From Sclerurus mexicanus (taxonomy: Eukaryota; Chordata; Aves; Passeriformes; Furnariidae): 64,000 bases of DNA. The stretch's first letter is position 1; each line of letters starts with the position of its first letter. The DNA is taken from assembly GCA_013396755.1 (NCBI GenBank), contig VWZF01005188.1:124552-188551 (forward strand). The letters run 5' to 3'. The notes beneath the pieces are model-generated. The model was not told where the DNA came from. It worked only from the letters and a program-made list of their open reading frames with translations, and made no database searches. A program made the position numbers and the translations under genes. Positions 1 through 13,484 of this stretch are shown piece by piece.

Positions 1-3000
1 TTTTGTTTTCAAAATGCAAATTTTCTCAGAGAACAGCTTATTCTTTTTTTGTTGTTCAGTTTTTCCATTCAAATTGTGAACAAATGTTTGATTTTTAATT
101 GTGATTTTTTTTTTAAGGCACTGCATTTTTCATGTCTTTCCAGTATTTTGTGTGGACAATACTGCATCCCTCTTAGCTGTAGTCAGTGCCAGTTGTGGAA
201 TCTGGAAGTACTGATTTCCAGACCCTTGCACTTAAGTATTTCAGAAACATTATGGTATAAAAAGGGAAAAAAGAAAAAAAAACAAATAAAAGAAAAGAAA
301 GAAAACTAAACCACAGCTCCAAATGATCTACATAAAGCAAACAGAAATGTAGATACTGGAGGGTTTCCAGGACTCCTGATTTCCTGCAATGCTTACAAGA
401 CAAAAGTTAGGGCAGCATGCTGCAAAAAGATACCGAGCTTTTCCAGCACTGATCCTTTCCACGTCTGCAATGCTACAGCTATAGAATTAGTTGTTGGACC
501 CAAATTATCTCCCCTGCCGGTGCTACTACCCAGGTTTGCAGGGCCATAAATCAAGGCTATAGACTGGCAACGGGGAGGGGAAAGAGCTTTTCAAAAACTA
601 TTTTAAAAAAGTATATTCCTTTTTAACAAAAATAATTCCAATTAACTTTCTGATCTTTCTGATGTTTTGTTTGTTTGGTTGTGGCTTTTTTTTCCCTCTT
701 ATTTACTATTTTTTTGTGGTAAGCACTGGGTTCACTCCATGGGAGTTGCTGGAACAGCGGCTGTCTGGAGATGAGTGTGCCTTCAGAGATGCCATTTTTA
801 ATTAACAGCTGAGGATACTCTAGGAGCAAAGATAGGCTAGAATAAAAATTTGGATTTAAATATTGCTGAACTGGGACCAGCTCATGTAAAAACTTCAGGT
901 ATAGACTGGTACCTTCAGAAGCAGGTCAACCAAAACAGCACAACTGGTTTTAGCCAAGTCTAAAATAAGCAGCTTGATCTTACATTTCATTACTTGATCC
1001 TCATCTTTTTGGTCCCCACATTAATGGCCAGGCAGTATTTGTGCTCCCTTTTGATTTTAAATTTTTCTGGCTTAAAAAAATTGGAGGGTTTCTTGGAAAG
1101 AGAGAAAAGTATAAGTATGTCAGGCTAGGGGGAGGGCTCCTTCTTTTCTGAGGAATCACAGTGAAAAAGAAAATTTTCATCAAAGTTGGAAACCAGAACA
1201 TAAAACCCGGTAAAAAGGCAGCTAAAGCGCCACAGCACCATCTCCTGGAAGTCAGACATTTATGAATTTCTAAACCAAATTTAATACACAGTCACACAGA
1301 GATATGAAATTTAACAGTCAAAACTTGGGGGGGAATTCAATAAATTTTTCTTCACAAAAATGATTTAAAAAAATATTGACCTAATAAAAATGATTCTTAT
1401 GACTTATAATATTTGCTGAAAAATTGTTCTGTATAGGAGTTTATCATTACTGGGCAATACTTAGTCCTTAAATTCAAGAATTTGATACCACATTGTGAGA
1501 AAAGGGAGTCATAACATTTGTCAGTAAACTTGGCTAGAAACTGTCCTTCAACAAAAAGAATTTGGTTAGTTTTTAATCATCTATTGTGAGATAAATAATA
1601 ATAAAAAATATCTAACTAACTAATTCTGATTATAATATCTAACTAACTAATGGAAAAAAAACCCCCACCATTAGAAGTAGTCTGTGATTTTGAAAGCTTT
1701 TATAACCCAATAGCATAAGCTAGCCTTCAGGAAAAGCATATTTTAAAATACATATTTTAAAAACAAAATACGAATTTTATAATATCTTTTTGCAATAAGT
1801 GTTCTTGATTATTTCCTCCCAAATACCTACTGAATTTTTGCAGTTTATCATAGTATGTTCATGCAAGTTTTCTCCTGAAACCAAAGGGTTTCCTCCATGT
1901 TAAGAGAGCAGTTTCCCATTCTTGTTGAGGGCATGACTCCCTGACTAAACTTGCTGGTTTGGACCCTGTCCTCAGTGTGAATGTCTCGCAGCTTCTTCCA
2001 GCTATTGTTGCAACATCTACCTGAAATCGTGTTGACTTTCAGGGCATATGTGATGGTGCAGAGCAGAAGTTGCAGTCCAAAGAGTCCTGACTGAGGCAAT
2101 TCATAAGCAGGGTTTGGCCGTTCAGCTCTGTTTTCGAGTTCAGGTGTTTTGTGTTGGGACAAATTCTTTTCTTACCTTATTTTTGTTCCATATGTGTTTT
2201 ATCTGCAGAGGGGTGGACTCTGCATTTAAAAAAGAATGGAAAATATTGAGTTTAAAAATTAGAGTTTAGGTGGTGTCCAGAATTAAATAGTAACTCGGAG
2301 AGCCCTGGTTTCCTTTGCTACAATTTGGTTCAGCAATATGGATGAGCATAACAGGTACTCAAAACGGCTCAATAGGCTTTATGACAATGTGCCTTCCTGT
2401 ACCGCTGCTGAGGCATATTTTGGCTTTTTTTATATACTGAATTCTTCCCTCTTTTCTGCCTGCTCTCTGCAAGAAGCTATGTCTTGTTGAGACACATCCA
2501 GAAACAGCTTATGTTTTTGCCGTATTCACATTTCTGTTTTAAATTTACAGTGTGAAATGTCTCAGCCAAGTTTGGCAGTTTCGGGCAGCTCGCTCCATCC
2601 CGCGGCAGCTCTGCTCCTTGCAGCAGCGCTTCCAGGCTCCCCTCAGGCGAGCTCCAGCCCCCTGCGCCCGGGCATCACACATGGCAGCACACTGCTGTGA
2701 AAATCCACACCGTCTGCCAAAACCGGGAACAATGCAGCCTGTTCTTCAATTCCGTTGGCACCTTGTCTGTGCTGTGCACGTTCCTTCTGCAGAGGGAGGG
2801 AATGCTGCACAGTCCATCTTGTAGTGCTTCCTTGCTTCATGTCCTAAATTGCAATATATTCTGCAAACATCCACTTAGGACCAATGAACAGTCCCAGTCT
2901 CCTGAATGACACAAGGTAGACACCTCAGAGTGTCTCAGGAGGCACAGGCTTCAAATTTTACTCCTCTGGGCGTTGCTGATCCCATCTAATTCCACCAAGA

Positions 3001-3180
3001 GAAGAACTCAAACTGGGTACACAGAGTGTTAATACAGGAGTGCTTTCAGCATGAACAGTAAACTTCTGTGTAGACAAATCATGAAAAAAATCACACTTAA
3101 AGATAGCATTTAGCATAGGACTTTTCCAAAATTATTCCAGTAGTGAGTGAATCATGGCTAAACACTGAACTGTTTCATAT
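1..3180. other. intergenic DNA, no gene seen
   Basis: AT-rich sequence with only short chance reading frames, all under about 105 codons and without family resemblance. The only structure noted is a small tandem duplication near 1607-1651 and a CpG-richer patch near 2581-2671. No splice-linked coding exons were recognised. Confidence 0.7.
1607..1651. repeat. 18-bp direct repeat, period 27
   Basis: An 18-bp stretch built on TCTAACTAACTAAT occurs at 1607-1624 and again identically at 1634-1651, separated by 9 bp. It looks like a local replication-slippage duplication in AT-rich DNA. No function is implied. Confidence 0.85.
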
Positions 3181-3186
3181 TAAAAA

Positions 3187-3745
3187 AATAGAACCATAGA
3201 AAAATAGGATTAGAAGTAACTTCAGAAACTGACTGCTGTATGATGAGATCAGTTATACTTTCTAATCATCCCCCCAACTATGTCTTGTAAGTATAATTGT
3301 ATACTATATCTACACCTCGTAATCACCTATGAACCTCTTCCACTGGTTCACTAACAGATTGGGGTTTTTTAAACTAAATTTTAGTAAGCTTTCCCAGTGT
3401 CTGACATGAATGTCTCTTGTAATTCTTCAAGTCCATTGTTTTTCCTTATATCCTACTGGATGTAAAAAACAGATTATTCTTTTCCTCCTTGAGCGAGTTC
3501 TTTGCATACTTGAAGCCTGTTGTTTTGCCTTCCTTCAGGTTTCTTTTCTTTAGGTTGTCCTCCCCTACCTTTTCACTATTTATGTCAATATTCCCTCATG
3601 GTTTTTAGACCTCTAATTCAGGTTCCAGGCTCTCCAGAAAGTCCATGTAGTTCTTGCAGTATGGGACTCTGAAGTATGTTACTTGGGGGTACGGTACTCA
3701 AGAATAGCTGTAGTGGCCCAGCTAAGCCCTCAGCACCAAGCAGAA
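3187..3745 (-). mobile_element. old CR1-type LINE fragment (3' part, antisense)
   Basis: The plus strand begins with a decayed version of the antisense CR1 tail (ACCATAGAAAAATAGGATTA, followed by an eroded form of 'ggttggaagggacctcaggaggtcat'). It continues with the usual antisense 3' CR1 text: 'ttcaagtcc', 'ctgtcttcc'-like blocks, and 'ggttccaggctctccagaaagtcc'. Divergence is high, which suggests an insertion older than the other CR1 copies here. The element would be read on the minus strand. The right boundary is approximate. Confidence 0.6.
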
Positions 3746-6700
3746 AACTTTTGTTAGCAATCCTTATGTGTTGCCTTTTGTAATTTTTTTTGTGGGGGGT
3801 TGATTTTTTAGATATATAGATGTCTCCTTTCTTATATGCTCTTATGGTATTCTGTCATCAAATGTACATTGCATTTTATTATGTTATTCAAAATTCAAAA
3901 ATTAATAAAAGCACACACATCAGGTTGAAATCCAGTCTCTTTAGCACATGAGCTCTTCAAAGTCAAAACACTCTCATCCCTGAAATATAGACTTAGGTCA
4001 TGTTGATTATCTTCAAGATTGACTTTGCGATGGATGTTACAGTCCAACATGAGGACAGAAAACAAATGGGCTGAGAATTTGGTTCCATTTAGAGCAATGG
4101 CAACATACAGTTGTCCTGAGGTTCTATCCATCATACCTGGCTCAAAGGACTTCTAAGCTAAAGAGTCATCCCAGCATCAGCTATAGATTACATAGCTTTT
4201 TATGATTTTTGTGAAATTCCAGGAGAAAGAAGGTTGAAACACTGCACGTTTTACATATCAAAACCACCTGGACAGATGTTGCTTCAACTATTGACATTAC
4301 ATCATGACAACTGAAATAACAGTGCATAAATCTCTCTGATACCCTTCATGCAGCTCATCACCGATTTTTAAGTGTTCATAACACTGAAGTGTAACATACA
4401 GAAGGTAGTGTTGCTCCTTTGAATGTAGGGATGCATTGCACTTAACCACACCACATCTGACAATTTTAATATTTTACCTTCAAGCAACTTTGCTTGTACC
4501 ATTTCTCATTCTTTACTTTCTCATTGTTGTAAAATGGACTTACTTTAAGACACAGTTTGAAAATTCCTTCCTGATCAGGAATATATAGAGACCTGGAAAT
4601 ATATAGCTCTTATTTTCACATCTATATAATCAAGATAGAATTAAGTGAAAATTAAAGTCTTTCCTTTAACAATTTTATGAACTTCACAGTTCACTATTTG
4701 CCTGGTTTAGAAATACCAGAAGAGGTATTGCACTGTAAATGTTGTAAGGATCTTGCAATCTCAAAGAGACTAGTAAAGGGCTTTAAACTGTCTAATAAAA
4801 GGTACCAGGAAGAATATTATCAATTGGACATGTAATGAGAGACAATATTAAACTGAAACTTCCAAGTCATTATATTTACAACTTATTTCCCCTTTCTTCT
4901 TTGCCTTGAAATTTAGTCCATGAGTTTCTTACCACACCACAGAGCCTTGCTGACCATGGACACTGGTAATAGCACTGACAGGTCCAAACCCCCAGGTGCC
5001 ATGTGCAGACCACAGCTGCATCATCTGAGCCAGATGGGGACAGGTTGGCTCTGGATTACTTCCGTGTGCTGCTGCAGATTGCTGTGCCAAATGACAGAGA
5101 TAGGTACTCCCCCTCAACAGGGTAGCCTGTCTTATGGAGATACGGGATCAGGAGATGCGAGGAAAGGAAAAATGTTGCTGAGAAAAGAACTCTGCAGCTA
5201 ATGAAAGGAAAGGTGATGAAAATAATTGTTGTGAGGACTGAAAAGAAGCATTATACAGGATGAAGTACTGGAATTTGGAAAGGACATGAGTATTTCACAC
5301 TCCACTAGGCTCTAAGGGGAGCAGAGATGTTGGGAAACCTTGTAAAACACACTCTCTGGGAGCAGGTGCTCTATGCTGGCTTATCCCACCTTGCTCTCTA
5401 CCCAGCCAGGTAACCCACAACTCCACACCTCTCTGTGAGTGGGAAGTATATGATATTTGCCCCTAGAGAAATGAAGCAGCAGAGTTTGATTGAGGAGGAC
5501 AAAGAGCCTATTAGTCACTTTGTACTGAAGGTGATGGTAAGGAAGAAGAATTTCTATTCATATATGCACTAAATTCATGTTGAATGCACAGGAAAGTCCA
5601 CTTTGAGTTACTGGCTCTGCAAATGTGGGAGAACAGACTCAACCACTTAGGGAGAGAAAGTAAAACAAGGAAAAGTGGAGATAAAATCTATATATAACCA
5701 GATGACAGGGAAAATGGAGGGAAAAAAGGACTTGCTAAAGGAAATTACAAATTAAGGGTCAAAGTAAGCAAAGGGAAACCAGGAGAGGGCAAAATTGCAA
5801 AATTCAAAAAAAGGACAGAGCATTCTTATTAAAACAGCATTTCATTAGGACTGGTGAGAGTTTCAGGGAACCTGAACAGTGTCAATGATGCAAAGATGAC
5901 ACATTGTGTTAAAGACATATTAAAAATTTGCAGTAAGCATAGGAGAAAAACAGTAATTTGAAAAAATATAGTAATGGAAGCAAGACAGAGAGCAGGTTCA
6001 AGAGTATTTTCTTTTAAAAGCTGAAATTTTGCTGTCATTTTATCAGATTTTGAGAAATCCAGGGAAACTCCCATTCCCTTTCTCCTCCTTATTGGAAAAC
6101 CAGAAATCTGATAGGACAAGCACAAGGAAAGTGAGATTGTGCCAGAAATTGTATTTAGAGTATAAACATACACGAAGGAGGAAGAATTAGACTGAGGATG
6201 CAGTAACACTCTAAAGTTAAAAATAAACCTAAACAAAACAGCAACCATTTTTCTGGAGTTTAAATACCATGTTTTGGGTTTTTTTTCTTTTCCTGCCTGC
6301 TCCCTATGAATAACATTTAGCAACAGCTATTCTGGTCCTTTGCCCAAATGTGTTCTGAGACTACTGATAGTGCTGTGGTAAGCAAAGCATTTAAAACTTA
6401 AGCAGACTTAAGCAGAAGAAAATACACTAATGCTCATCAAGAAGAAAAACATGACAGCAGGAAAAAAAAAACCAGGAGAGTGTGTACTGCATCTTGTTCT
6501 GGAAAATCTATCATACCATAGACATAACCCTGATTTGATGTAGAAAAATAGTCACACAGAAACTGGAAAAATTATCTTTGCCACTTTCCTACTTTTTTTG
6601 CAATCTTTCCACATCTTTCTGCGTCATCACATCTCCAGCATTTAGATGATGGATGAAAGACCTGGGAGGATTTTTTAGAAATTGAGATTTTAAGAACCTC

Positions 6701-7629
6701 TCAAAGTACTTTGGTGAGGTTTCTGACTGAAAATAGTCCTAATCTTGTGTCACATTTTTTTTAGCAGGAGTTTGCAGAAGAGTTTCTTGAATAGGTCTGT
6801 TTAATTATTTTTTTCTATCAACAAATAAATAACACCTGACTCACAGGTGGCTCTTCTCTGAAAGGGCTTTTGTTTTAAAATATTACATATATTGACATGA
6901 TATGAAAAAGCAATAGCAGTTGACTAACAATCACAAAATCCCAGCACCATTAACCTCAATGTCTTAAGTCAGATTCAACAGCAACTTTCCTTTAGATCCC
7001 TCTTCACATCCCCTGCTAAAAACTATTTACCTTGTTTTGTATCATTTGTATCATAAAAGGTGCTAATGTAGGAGCTGCAGAAGAACAGGCAGGGAGTTTA
7101 GGTTCACCCCTGGAGATACCAAGGGGGCTGCTGCTGAGCTTAATGGAGAAGTCAGTCCCAGAAATGAGTGGGACCCTGGTCAAACCATTGTGCTTAATCA
7201 CAGAGGTTTAGTCCAGACTATTCATCTGGTCTTAATTGTGGTGACTCAGAGACAGCAACTATGAGGGTTAGCTACCAGTGGAAAAATGCTGATTAGTAAA
7301 ATGTGACTAAAAACCTTTTCAGATCATCAGCTGACAGGGTATCACATTTTGATTCAAATTTCAGTGTCAGCTTTGAAGTATTAAATCAGGGACTTACTTA
7401 GAAGCCCCCTTTCCCAAAGAAAGGTTGAGATCACTTAACCAGTAACAGATGACAACAAGAGAGAGCTTCATAAGGAGATTGGAATAAACTAGGACTCAGA
7501 GAGTTTACAGGGCTATGGAAAAGAAGGTAATAGGGCTGTGTAATTTCTCTCTGATAGAGCTGACTCAGCAGCCAGCTCTTCCTCTACCTGCCCTCAGGGG
7601 AGCTGCGTCCAGACTAAGATCCCAACTGT
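3746..7629. other. intergenic DNA, no gene seen
   Basis: Unique-looking AT-rich sequence. It contains the longest single open frame of the window (5829-6323, minus strand, 164 codons). That frame shows no recognisable domain, is rich in Phe, Leu and Ser from A/T-rich codons, and has no splice or promoter context, so I treat it as chance. No repeat family was recognised with confidence. Confidence 0.6.
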
Positions 7630-10600
7630 AGATGTTTTCATCTGGGTTACAGTCTGAATTTTCAGATAATGTGGTTTATAGCAGAATGCAGAGATCCAGG
7701 AAGTGCAATTTCCTAGAAATCAAATGGAAGAATTACAGGAAGAGATGGTGGGCTAAGAAGTATGAGAGAATGCAAAAACTTAATAGATATACTAGATGTA
7801 GAGACTCCAAGAATGAAGAAGCTGAGGACTGCAGAAGCCCCAGTGAAAGCAAAGGAACACATTACTCCACAGGGAGAAAGTTGGCTGTGACCTACTGTTG
7901 CTGGCAGATGGAGCTTCAGCCTCAGCTGGCAATCTATCAGGCTCTAAAAAAAGTAGTAAACTGTCTTGGCAAAGAGTGGGAAACCAACTGCATTGCTCAA
8001 AGAAGAAAAACCACATGCTCTGACAGCTAAGTGGTTCATGACCCCTGCTCACAAAAGAAAATGAAAGGTGGTAGTGGTTGGTGACTCACTTCTCTGGGTA
8101 GCAGAAACATCCATTTGTTGGTATGACCTAATGCTTATGGAGAAGTTCTGCCCAAACCAGAGCTACTGCACAAGTTTGCCAAGGCTCATTCAGCCCTGTG
8201 ACACCTATTCCTTGTGTCTCATTCACTTGAGAGCTAATGCTGCTGGTTTAGGAAAAAGCAAGAGAAAACCATAAGAAACAGTAAGGTTCCTGAAGCAATG
8301 AGAGAATCGGAGCCTCGGCTGGTGTTCTTATCAATCCCATCGGAGAGGGTAAAAGCCCAAGCAAGGACACACACATCCTGGAGATAAATATATGGCTGTA
8401 CAGATGGTGAGGCTTAGAGGACTTGGGTTTCCTGAAGGGGGAGGAGGTATTCATAATAGGGTCATAAGAGGGACGAGAAGGAAATGACTGAATCAGTTGT
8501 AGATATGTGTAAAGTATTTTGCCTTATATGATGCAGGATGCACATGTTCACTCTGAGATCTGGAAGCTGGTGGGAGAGAGACCTGTTGAAATTCTCTAGA
8601 GTAATAACAGAAGGAGGAAAGGACATCTTTAGGAAAGAAATACAACAGGACACAGAAAATGCAGAGCTGGGTGTGTTTAAATTTATTTTAGCCTTTTCAT
8701 AGTTAGGTATCTAATTTAAACTCGTCATATAGGCTCATATTGAAATCAGACCCTTCCATCTGTCCTAGACTGCTATTTTAGCGTGGGAAGAATTGCCTTA
8801 GAGGTACTCGCTACATGAATATGAAGGAAACCTAGATAATGAAGTGTCTAAGTTAAAAATCAGAATAAATTATTATCACTTTCACAATTCTGCATGGAAA
8901 TCAAACCCCTTCTCAACTTGATTCAAATCAAAATGGAAAACATGACTGAAAATGAGGAGGGGAAGTTAAATTAAAGGAGAATGAGCAGTGAAGTGATAGA
9001 ATTGATACTTTTTAGAAATGGAGGAGACAACAGTGGAAAAATCGGAGAGTGGGTTTAAAGAAAGGAGTTTTTCATAACTCAGTGAACTGATCAGTAAGAC
9101 CCATTAGGACACACCACTATAGGAAAGATAGCATAATAAATGATAAATTGAGTTGGCAACTGTCAACTTCTAAATAAAGGCCAAAGAAAGGTGAATGGCA
9201 AAGTAAGTATAAGGAAGAGTGGTCACCTCAGGGATTGGTTTAACTTTCTAGTTTAGGGGACTCAGTAACATATTCAGCAGCATTGCAAACCAGAACAGAA
9301 GCGATGTCTTTCACTCCCTCACAAGTTCCTTTTTCACATATCTCTTAATTTCCCTTTAGCTGTAATGGAAAATAATCTTACTTCTAAGTTGCACCTGAAA
9401 TTCTCCTTGAAAACAAATACATGAACTCAATAGTTAGATGCTTCAGTTACTTCTTCAGTATTTCACTCTCAAGAAAGAAATGAATGTAAAATACAAACTG
9501 GTCAAATTGTTAATGACAAGCATGATGATTAAGTTAAATATGAAGAGCCAATGACAGAAAGCCTGAAAGACAAGATAATTGCAATACAGTTATATAAAAA
9601 GACCAACACTAAAGCATTCCTCAATTTTTTTTTAAGTACTAAGGTCTAGTCTTTTGCTTAAGGGAAAGGAAAGGCTAATGACAGATGTTGCCAGTGGATC
9701 TGAAGAGTTCCATTGGTTTTTGGCTTTAGTCTTCACCAACTGTGAATAGATAGTGAACACAATTAGCATCAATGTCAAAAGAGTATGAAGTCAGCTGGCA
9801 TAGAAAAAGAGCATCTTGGAGTCTATCTAAAGAAGTTAAATGCTTTCAAATAATTTGATACCCCCTTTAAATTCTCCTCAGAGAAATTAGGACACTGTCT
9901 AGAGCAATGCCAGAAAATCTAGTCATTTTGGAGGATAGCTGAGCTCTAGAAGACAGAAGGGATGAAATACAGTGTAACATATATAAAAAGAAGAAAATAA
10001 GTCCTCAGTCATTTATAGACCAGTGGATCTTAACTTCAGCTCTAAAATGACACTGGAATAAATAAATTTTTAAGAAGGTTGTAAGTATTTGACACATAGA
10101 TTAGTCAAAAAGAAGCACTGTCAAATCCATTGAAAGAACTTTGATGACAGAATAAAGGGGGGTGTGAATAGGAAAGAAGAAACAAATATGACATAGTTAT
10201 ATTTTTTAAAATTTTGACTCTGTCTTCTATCCCAATTTTATAAACAGAATCGAAATATAAGGTTAAATAAATAAATTCACAGAATTAGATAAGAAATTAA
10301 GTGTTAAGCAACATCATGATGGGAAGATGCATAAAGATGGGATCTACAAGGTTCTGTGTTTGGTCTGGTAGTCTCCAGTATCCAGACTAAAATATTTGGA
10401 CAGGAGAACAGAAATATATTTCTGAAATCTGAAGTTGTACCGACATGGAATGGCAAATATAGTACATAGCAGGATTAGAACTCAAAATTACTTTGATAAA
10501 TTGAGTACATTTTTGATGTCAAGAATGACATTGAGAAATTGAATAAATGACATGCAATAAATGGGTCACAATTCAACAAGGTTGTTGCAAACATGGCACT

Positions 10601-10970
10601 GTAAGAGATAAATAAAGCTGAAGTACAAATACACTGGTAAATCAACTGATGCAGGTAAACCTCTTGAGGCTAAGGTGAACAACACAGTATATAAGTTGGT
10701 GGTGGCATATATTACAAAAGGGCTGACATCACACTGATAATAATAAGCAGGCGTGCCATATGGAAGACATGCCCTTCCACTTCAAATAAAGTGTGACTTC
10801 AACCAGAGCTCCATGCTATATGTATTCCTGAAAAAAGGCACTTCTGGAGAGGGTCCAGAGGCCAGTGACAAGTCTGATCAGAAATCTGACAGACACAGAA
10901 GACCTATGGAGACTTCAATGCATTTCTTTTGGGTTGTCTTTTGGTTTTGGTTTGGTTTGTTTGTTGTTTT
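7630..10970 (+). mobile_element. long decayed CR1 LINE with ORF1 and RT remnants
   Basis: About 3.3 kb that can be followed as one plus-strand CR1-like element, heavily mutated. Near 8068-8274 the translation reads VVVGDSLL, then PRLIQP, then a broken form of the 'HVGTNDAG' block. This is the SGNH-esterase-like domain of CR1 ORF1, with the GDSL-type serine motif retained. Further on, 8320-8440 matches the segment that follows this domain. Around 9660-9740 is text typical of the CR1 region before the reverse transcriptase ('ggctaatgacagatg' and 'gctttagtcttcacc'). A relic of the 'ttatagaccagtcagcctaac' block lies near 10013, and 10840-10900 resembles the late RT part ('gagggtccagaggccagtgac'). 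Many frameshifts and stops make it inactive. The boundaries and the middle part are approximate. Confidence 0.6.
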
Positions 10971-13484
10971 TTTTTTATTTATTTTAAATGCAAATAGAAG
11001 AGAGGGAGAGACTTTAAAGCAGTTTTCAACTATATAAAAGTTTACTGAAATGGGGACAGAAAATTTTTAGCACCAGTTGTTTTGAATTTTCTTTTTTTTA
11101 TGCACACTGGAGACCGAACAAGTACTGCAGGTTTAAATTGCAGCAGTAGAAATTTTCACAAAGTTTTGTCACTGTGAAGAGAGGGAAACTTCAGATTCGT
11201 CTGCCAAAGAGGATTACAGAATCCTCAAAGTCTGCTGCCCATGTTAGACAAATAGGTACTATACAAGGTAACGAGGGAGGGCAGGATTTTGCCATATGTT
11301 TAGTCAGTTTGGGTTACTTCTTTTAGGCTATTTTCTATGTATTTCTTCAAATCCATAATCTTTACTGGATTCTATTCTTTCCTTTTTTGAGGACAAAAAT
11401 TATTCAGAGAAATATTAACTCTTTTTGGTGCTTCAATCTTGTTGTCAATTGCTGGAAATCCTATTCATTTTGAAAGAGATAAATGTGGGGAAGAGAATAT
11501 AATAAGTCATGACAGTAGGAATGCAAGCTGTTCTGGAGGGGTGCAAGATCTGTGATGGACATCTCTACTACTCCTTTGAGAAACTTCATCTCACTTGCAC
11601 ATGAGAATCACTATAAAGCATACAGGTATTCCAAAGGAACTGAGTTATCCATGAGCCTAGATTTAGAGTTATTTTTGGCTATCTTTGGTTTAGACTACAG
11701 AGTATCTCAAAGGCTTGGAAGACAAGTTGTGTTGCTGACAGATTCATATTCTGGAGTATAGTATGAAATTAGTCCATTTAAGGAGTGAAAAAGACAAATA
11801 CAACCCTTCCTTTTCCTTATCTCTCTGGCAGAGCATTCTTTTGTCAGTAGGGTATGACTGAAAGTTTTGCCCTCAGGCTCTTCTGCTTGAAATCTTTGAC
11901 ATAAGTCAAAAACCCTCTTCATCTGAGGGAATAAAAGCAGAGGGCTACACTCCATTTTAAATACATATAAAATGAAATATAAAATTAAAAATAAAAGAAA
12001 ATCCAGACACAACATGAAAACTGTTCCTTTCAGCTCTTCATTTAGTGATTTTTTAATCATAAACTCTAAAGAAAAATGTATATGAAAAGCCCCTAAAAAT
12101 GTAATATTTACCTTCAGGTTGCATGCTAGAGAAAAAGAAATTATGATGTTTTCTTGATTTAATAAAGGCTAATATCTTTTCCCTGTGAAAAGCAAATAAA
12201 CACAGGCAGTCTCCTTTATGATAAAATCTAACAATTAAATTTCCATCCTAATTATTGTGGAACTGTCTTATATATCTCTGGTTTTTAATGCATATCTTAA
12301 TCCTACAGTTTCATCCTTACTCAGGCAAATTTTAATTTTTTTCATGCATGTATGGGAAGAATTAATATTTCATGGATGACTGCATTGATTTTGTATATGT
12401 ACTCCAAGAAAAATACATTAAAAAAAAAAAAAAGGCAAGAAGTAAAACACCAAGGAGACATTTTATGTTTCTGGAGGATCTACCATTATGTAAAATTCTT
12501 TGTAATATCTAACTGACCTGGTCTATTTACATTTCTTTAATGGCTGAATAGGAAAAACACAAGTAAAAATAAGACATCAACAGTTCCATTAGGTAATGGA
12601 TATTTTTTTTTCTAATTTTACATGAAATGCGAGCATTGCAGACCTTATAGACCTCTTTGGTGAACACATTATCAATTCTACGTAATGCACAGAAACAAAC
12701 AAAAAAGAAAATTTGATCAATTAAAGTCAGATGATTTCTTTAACACACATATTTCATTATATATAAACATTGGAAGTTTAAAGAAATTGATTTTAGAAAA
12801 CTTTTCATATGCCTGTCATATGAAAATACATAAGGCTTAGTCTACGATAAGTCGGGCAATGATTATGCTCATCCAGGTTTTACCATGTCAGAGGAAAAAT
12901 GATCCACACCTTTATTGTTCATTTCAGGTGGAATGTCTTGCTTTTTGAGAGCGGTATGTAATGTTAGAACTGAACCACTGGTTTACTGAAATGTTGTTTC
13001 TTCCTTTGGAGAGCTGAAAAAACAGACCTCAGCTACTCTTCTGTTTGGCAAGGATTTTCAGTGCAAGTAATCAATGCCAGTAAAACCAAGGTAAGATAAC
13101 TAGCTAAGGACCAGCACAATAGTAGGGACCACGGATTAGTCTGACTGAATAAACTTTGTGCAGTTTGTGATGCATAAGGGACTGGAATTTAAAGGAAAGC
13201 ATGAGGATGATACAATCTTCACAAAATAACTGTTGGATAAAATCCTCTGTACCAAAAATTGAGAAAGATAGGTACTAGTGAAACAACTGAGAGAGAGAGT
13301 GTGGAAGAACAGGGGAGACAGTTCACGTATTGGTGTCTCTCAGACGATGAATGGACAATGTCAGTGCTTCTAGAAGTCTGTTGAATGAATTTAGGGTAGT
13401 TTTCTTCCAGGTTTCTAGTGTGACTGACCCAAAATTAAGGCAAAATGCTAAGCAAATAAATTCTGTGGCACCTCCATCCACAGA
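10971..13484. other. intergenic DNA, no gene seen
   Basis: AT-rich sequence with short poly-A and poly-T runs, for example 12419-12433. No gene or confident repeat was recognised. Open frames, including a 117-codon minus-strand one at 11707-12060, look like chance. Confidence 0.6.

Noticed and set aside
5829..6323. Longest open frame of the window (164 codons, minus strand)
   Set aside because: No recognisable domain, composition as expected from AT-rich DNA, no splice or promoter context. One frame of this size is not surprising in six frames over 64 kb.
8068..8274. Small plus-strand frame with a GDSL-like motif, possible esterase gene
   Set aside because: Neighbouring text and order show it to be the ORF1 esterase relic of an old CR1 element.
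11707..12060. 117-codon minus-strand frame
   Set aside because: Hydrophobic low-complexity translation from A/T-rich codons; no homology recognised.
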